From assembly GCA_900556525.1 (NCBI GenBank), contig USOZ01000008.1:1-20403 (forward strand): a stretch of DNA of 20,403 nucleotides. The letters are read 5' to 3'. The notes under the pieces were generated by a model. The model was given only the letters and a program-made list of their open reading frames with translations, did no database searches and was not told the DNA's origin. The first letter of the stretch is position 1. Each line of letters starts with the position of its first letter. This DNA is from an uncultured Oscillospiraceae bacterium. Lineage in GTDB: Bacteria; Bacillota; Clostridia; Oscillospirales; Ruminococcaceae. Positions 17,919 through 20,403 of the stretch are shown piece after piece. The translations under genes were made by a program, and so were the position numbers.

Positions 17919-18997
17919 CAATCGTTTGCCTCCGCCCTGCTCAGCTTCGCCGTTCTGTCGGCTATTGCGAGCGCGTCGAAAACCTCGTCGCAGTCGCCGT
18001 TGAGAAACTGCTCCAGCTTATACAGCGTAAGTCCGATCCTGTGGTCGGTCACGCGGCTCTGTGGGTAGTTATATGTGCGTATCCGTTCGCTTCTGTCGCC
18101 TGTGCCTACCTGTATTTTTCTTTCGGCAGCTATCTTGCTCGTCTGCTCGTTCAGTTTCATTTCGTACAGCTTAGAGTACAGCATTTTCATCGCTTTGTCC
18201 TTGTTTTTATACTGGCTGCGTTCCTCCTGACATTCGACAACGACGCCTGTCGGGTGGTGGATTATGCGAATTGCGGACTCGGTCTTGTTGATATGCTGAC
18301 CGCCTGCGCCACTCGAACGGTAAGTCTGAAATTCAAGGTCGGCGGGGTTGATTTCAACGTCGACCTCCTCAACTTCGGGCAAAACCGCAACAGTTATTGT
18401 CGAAGTGTGTATTCTTCCCTGCGCCTCCGTTTCGGGTACGCGCTGAACGCGGTGAACTCCGCTCTCGTACTTGAGTTTTGCATACGCCCCCTCGCCCTCG
18501 ATAGAAAAGCTGATTTCCTTATACCCGCCAAGCTCGGTGGGATTTGCATTCACGACCTCGGTTTTCCATCCCTTTAACTGTGCATACATGGTGTACATTC
18601 TGAACAAAGTGTTGGCGAAGAGCGCCGCTTCGTCACCGCCCGCGCCCCCGCGGATTTCAATGATAACGTTTCTGTCATCATCGGGGTCTTTCGGAAGCAG
18701 CAGAATCTTAAGTTCCTCAGTGTACTGCTCCATAAGCGCCTTATTTTCCTCATATTGAAGCTGAGCCATTTCACGAAAATCCTTATCAAGTCCGCTTTCG
18801 TCAAGCAGTTCCTTAGCCTCGGAAAAATTCTGCTCCGCCTTTTTATATTCGCGGTATTTTTCAACGATAGGCGAAAGATTTTTATATTCTTTCATAAGCG
18901 CCTTATATTGTTCCTGGTCGTTTACGATCTCCGAATCCATGAGCTTTGTGTTTATTTCTTCAAAGCGCACTTCCGTAAGCCTTAACTTCTCAAGCAT
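17918..18997 (-). CDS. prfA: Peptide chain release factor 1
   Basis: 359-residue RF1, which terminates translation at UAA and UAG. It carries the stop-codon-reading P-x-T tripeptide as Pro188-Glu-Thr190 (HRVQRVPETEAQGRIHTS), which separates RF1 from the SPF motif of RF2. It also has the peptidyl-hydrolysis GGQ at 232-234 (SSGAGGQHINKTESAIRI). The EIRGGAGGDEAALFA block at 114-128 and the coiled N-terminal domain are intact. The ATG at 18997 has AGGGGAA upstream. The gene starts 2 bp after the small DUF951 gene and its stop overlaps tsaC. No prmC, the methylase of the GGQ glutamine that often lies next to prfA, is present in the window. Confidence 0.98.
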   Translation of the reverse strand: MLEKLRLTEVRFEEINTKLMDSEIVNDQEQYKALMKEYKNLSPIVEKYREYKKAEQNFSEAKELLDESGLDKDFREMAQLQYEENKALMEQYTEELKILLLPKDPDDDRNVIIEIRGGAGGDEAALFANTLFRMYTMYAQLKGWKTEVVNANPTELGGYKEISFSIEGEGAYAKLKYESGVHRVQRVPETEAQGRIHTSTITVAVLPEVEEVDVEINPADLEFQTYRSSGAGGQHINKTESAIRIIHHPTGVVVECQEERSQYKNKDKAMKMLYSKLYEMKLNEQTSKIAAERKIQVGTGDRSERIRTYNYPQSRVTDHRIGLTLYKLEQFLNGDCDEVFDALAIADRTAKLSRAEAND

Positions 18998-18999
18998 AG

Positions 19000-19206
19000 T
19001 CAGTTCCCCTGTTCTTTGTTTTCGGGATTATCCCGAATGATCTCTTTTATCTTTTTTTCGCATTTGCTCCGCGGCGTCATGAACTCATGTCCGCAGCCCG
19101 CGCACTTCAGCCGAAAATCCGCTCCGCTGCGAAGAACGATCATTCTGTCCGACCCGCAGGGGTGTGTTTTTTTCATGCGAAGAATATCGCCAACGAGAAT
19201 TTCCAT
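19000..19206 (-). CDS. DUF951-family small zinc-binding protein
   Basis: 68 residues, matching the DUF951 family of Bacillota: MKKTHPCGSDRMIVLRSGAD, then KCAGCGHEFMTPRSKCEKKIKEI. Cys17, Cys35 and Cys38 with His40 or Cys49 could form a small zinc site; the last cysteine replaces the aromatic residue I remember in many relatives. The basic, compact fold suggests nucleic-acid or ribosome contact, but the function is unknown. It is the first gene of the eleven-gene minus-strand run. It has a strong GAGGAG ribosome-binding site (19214-19219) and a sigma-A promoter 32 bp upstream, and it ends 2 bp before prfA. Confidence 0.9.
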   Translation of the reverse strand: MEILVGDILRMKKTHPCGSDRMIVLRSGADFRLKCAGCGHEFMTPRSKCEKKIKEIIRDNPENKEQGN

Positions 19207-19220
19207 AATAAAGCTCCTCT

Positions 19221-19236
19221 AACATATGTGTATGTT
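19221..19236 (-). promoter_or_regulatory. Short palindrome in operon leader (possible operator)
   Basis: AACATA-TGTG-TATGTT is a perfect 6-bp inverted repeat lying between the -10 box of the DUF951/prfA operon promoter and its ribosome-binding site, about where transcription would begin. It could bind a repressor or be chance AT-rich symmetry; no cognate regulator is nearby. Confidence 0.25.
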
Positions 19237-19237
19237 T

Positions 19238-19266
19238 ATTTTACCACATTTTAACGTATTTTGCAA
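19238..19266 (-). promoter_or_regulatory. Sigma-A promoter of the DUF951-prfA operon
   Basis: On the minus strand TTGCAA (19261-19266), a 17-bp spacer and TAAAAT (19238-19243) precede the first gene of the operon; the start codon is 32 bp further on. It is divergent from the promoter at 19316-19344. It is the only well-formed vegetative promoter I found for the downstream genes; the yunB-to-DinB part may need additional internal sporulation promoters. Confidence 0.7.
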
Positions 19267-19315
19267 TAGCGGACAAAAATTCTTCGGCTTGCGGCTGTGC
19301 TTTTTTACATTTTTC

Positions 19316-19344
19316 TTGACAAATTTATATAAATCTGCTATGCT
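19316..19344 (+). promoter_or_regulatory. Sigma-A promoter of the acidic membrane protein gene
   Basis: A perfect TTGACA (19316-19321), 17-bp spacer and TATGCT (19339-19344), 38 bp before the ATG at 19382. This predicts strong constitutive transcription. Confidence 0.75.
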
Positions 19345-19381
19345 GTAGAAGTAAATAACACTTACCTAAAGGAGTAAAGTT

Positions 19382-20149
19382 ATGGCAGAGGAAAAGAAAC
19401 TTGAACAGCAGGGCAAAAGCTTGGTTCGTCTTTCGGTATTTCTGATTATTCTTGCAGTCGGAATGCTGCTCGTCCTGTTTGATATTTACTTCGTCCCGTC
19501 AGACGCGGAGTGGGAAGAAATTAAGCAGGAATATTATGATGAATCGGAGGGAAAAACAGACAAGGAGCTATGGTATGAGCTGCGTGACGAGGGACGTGAA
19601 AACGGCAATTTAAAAACTCCGTCAAACATTCTCAACTGGCTTGTTGTCAAGAACCTTTGGAATGAAAAAAAGCAGGATGAAATCCGTCATGAAGAAAGTC
19701 TGCGCATTGCAGAAGAGCGCGCCGCCGAATTACAGGAATATATTTCAGAGCTGGCAAGCGGATATGATATTCCGGAAAGAATTAAATTTAACATTTTTCT
19801 TCGTAAATTCGGACAGACCGGCAAAATCAATGTATTTCCCGATTGCTATAATTATGAATCGGACGTTATTGATGAATGCGTACAATTAGCCGATTACATA
19901 GAAACCGAACTTATCGAAAAATATCCCGACGAAGCCGCTTCGATCGCCGCATATATCAACGGCGGGACCTGCGAAGCTGTTGTTTACGCGCCCGACATAG
20001 AAGACTTTCTTGAAGAAGGTCTTGATTTCCCGTATTTTGACGACTATGGGAATTTTTCTGATGAATATAGCTTGGGAGGAGGAATGACCCACATCAGCAA
20101 AAACGGCTTTATTGTAGGGCTTAGCCCGAATCGGCAAAATTCAGACTGA
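19382..20149 (+). CDS. Acidic single-pass membrane protein of unknown function
   Basis: 255 residues; I do not recognise the family. A short charged N-terminus is followed by one clear membrane segment (about 14-37), then a long hydrophilic domain rich in Glu, Asp and Tyr. Residues 85-120 (NLWNEKKQDEIRHEESLRIAEE and onward) look like an amphipathic or coiled-coil helix. The C-terminal half contains FLRKFGQTGKINVFPDCY, a helical YPDEAASIAAYINGG stretch and a Gly-rich GGGMTHISKNGF end. With no cleavage site after the membrane segment it is probably a type II anchored protein, but orientation is uncertain. The ATG has AAAGGAG seven bases upstream, and the gene has its own strong promoter. It is monocistronic, ending before the bidirectional hairpin at 20172. 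It is divergent from the prfA operon and convergent with the tRNAs. Confidence 0.8.
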   Translation: MAEEKKLEQQGKSLVRLSVFLIILAVGMLLVLFDIYFVPSDAEWEEIKQEYYDESEGKTDKELWYELRDEGRENGNLKTPSNILNWLVVKNLWNEKKQDEIRHEESLRIAEERAAELQEYISELASGYDIPERIKFNIFLRKFGQTGKINVFPDCYNYESDVIDECVQLADYIETELIEKYPDEAASIAAYINGGTCEAVVYAPDIEDFLEEGLDFPYFDDYGNFSDEYSLGGGMTHISKNGFIVGLSPNRQNSD

Positions 20150-20171
20150 ACCTGAATTTCAGGCATGAAAA

Positions 20172-20197
20172 AAAGACCGGTTAAAAAACCGGTCTTT
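20172..20197 (-). terminator. Intrinsic terminator of the tRNA unit (bidirectional)
   Basis: AAAGACCGGTT and AACCGGTCTTT pair perfectly over 11 bp around an A4 loop. On the minus strand the stem is followed by a long U-run (TTTTTTTCATG), ideal for ending the tRNA-Gly/tRNA-Cys transcript; it begins at the last base of the tRNA CCA end. On the plus strand only three T follow, a weaker stop for the preceding membrane-protein gene. Confidence 0.9.
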
Positions 20198-20270
20198 GGA
20201 GGCGCCACCCAGATTTGAACTGGGGGTCAGGGTGTTGCAGACCCATGCCTTACCACTTGGCTATAGCGCC
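20197..20270 (-). tRNA. tRNA-Cys (anticodon GCA)
   Basis: The minus strand folds into a full cloverleaf. The acceptor GGCGCTA pairs with TGGCGCC, with a G-U at the sixth pair. The D arm is GCC-AAGTGGTAA-GGC, and the anticodon loop CTGCAAC has GCA at 20236-20238. The T arm has the loop TTCAAAT. The discriminator is U and CCA is encoded in the gene. The outermost anticodon-stem pair is a mismatched U-U, a minor oddity. It lies downstream of tRNA-Gly and directly before the terminator, in one transcript. Confidence 0.97.
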
Positions 20271-20275
20271 GCAGC

Positions 20276-20319
20276 TTTTACTTTTGTAAGATCATCGGAA
20301 AGGTTTTACAAAAGTAAAA
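20276..20319. repeat. Perfect 14-bp inverted repeat between the two tRNA genes
   Basis: TTTTACTTTTGTAA (20276-20289) and TTACAAAAGTAAAA (20306-20319) are exact reverse complements with a 16-nt loop, filling most of the 78-bp spacer between tRNA-Gly and tRNA-Cys. The stem is AT-rich and not followed by a U-run on the minus strand, so it is unlikely to terminate there. It might guide processing of the dicistronic tRNA precursor or be a small mobile-repeat relic. Confidence 0.7.
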
Positions 20320-20348
20320 ACGTTTGCCCCCACTATTGCAGAAGCTTA

Positions 20349-20403
20349 TGGAGCGGATTACGAGGCTCGAACTCGCTACCTCCACCTTGGCAAGGTGGCG
20401 CTC
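20349..20403 (-). tRNA. tRNA-Gly (anticodon GCC), 5' part beyond window
   Basis: The minus strand from the window edge shows the end of the D arm (GAGCG), the anticodon arm CCACC-TTGCCAA-GGTGG with GCC at 20389-20391, variable loop, T arm with GTTCGAGCC, acceptor 3' strand AATCCGC, discriminator U and encoded CCA. The 5' acceptor strand and most of the D arm lie outside the window. It precedes tRNA-Cys in the same orientation. Confidence 0.95.

Noticed and set aside
18041..18577. 178-codon plus-strand open frame opposite prfA
   Set aside because: It is the complement of the most conserved part of release factor 1, with no ribosome-binding site.

Overview
The window looks like chromosomal DNA of a spore-forming Clostridia member, most like the Ruminococcaceae/Oscillospirales. 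The evidence is the sporulation genes spoIIID and yunB, strong AGGAGG-type ribosome-binding sites, sigma-A promoters with 17-bp spacers, and housekeeping proteins that all read as Bacillota. No plasmid, phage, IS or CRISPR signature was seen. This is an ordinary core region with a few unusual parts.

Left edge (1 to about 800): the end of a carbohydrate-binding-like (discoidin-type) protein faces the broken C-terminus of an AraC-family regulator. This piece favours G-ending codons and stops abruptly, so it looks imported or chimeric relative to what follows. Next come spoIIID on the minus strand, with a convincing sigma-E promoter, and on the plus strand citrate synthase translationally coupled to a DEDDh-type exonuclease. 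A compact three-hairpin intergenic element (3866-3975) follows; it reads best as a minus-strand small RNA with its own terminator. Then come a YihY-family membrane protein and a divergent RlmN, ending in a terminator.

From 19206 down to 6003 the minus strand carries eleven genes in one direction. The first nine are tightly packed or overlapping: DUF951 zinc protein, prfA, tsaC, coaE, lytic transglycosylase, M18 aminopeptidase, yunB, ligA and a CotH-kinase protein. A 119-bp gap then precedes a Ser/Thr-rich lipoprotein, whose stop overlaps the start of a DinB-like protein. One strong promoter (-35 TTGCAA, -10 TAAAAT) lies ahead of the first gene. The run mixes translation termination, tRNA modification, CoA synthesis and DNA ligation with sporulation and envelope functions. 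The CotH/lipoprotein pair is the most suggestive functional unit: an exported kinase next to a surface protein with a Ser/Thr-rich tether, recalling CotH and CotB of Bacillus.

Right edge: a divergent promoter drives an acidic single-pass membrane protein of unknown function. Beyond it is a minus-strand tRNA unit, tRNA-Gly(GCC, cut by the window edge) then tRNA-Cys(GCA), ending in a strong terminator. The two tRNAs are separated by a perfect 14-bp inverted repeat.
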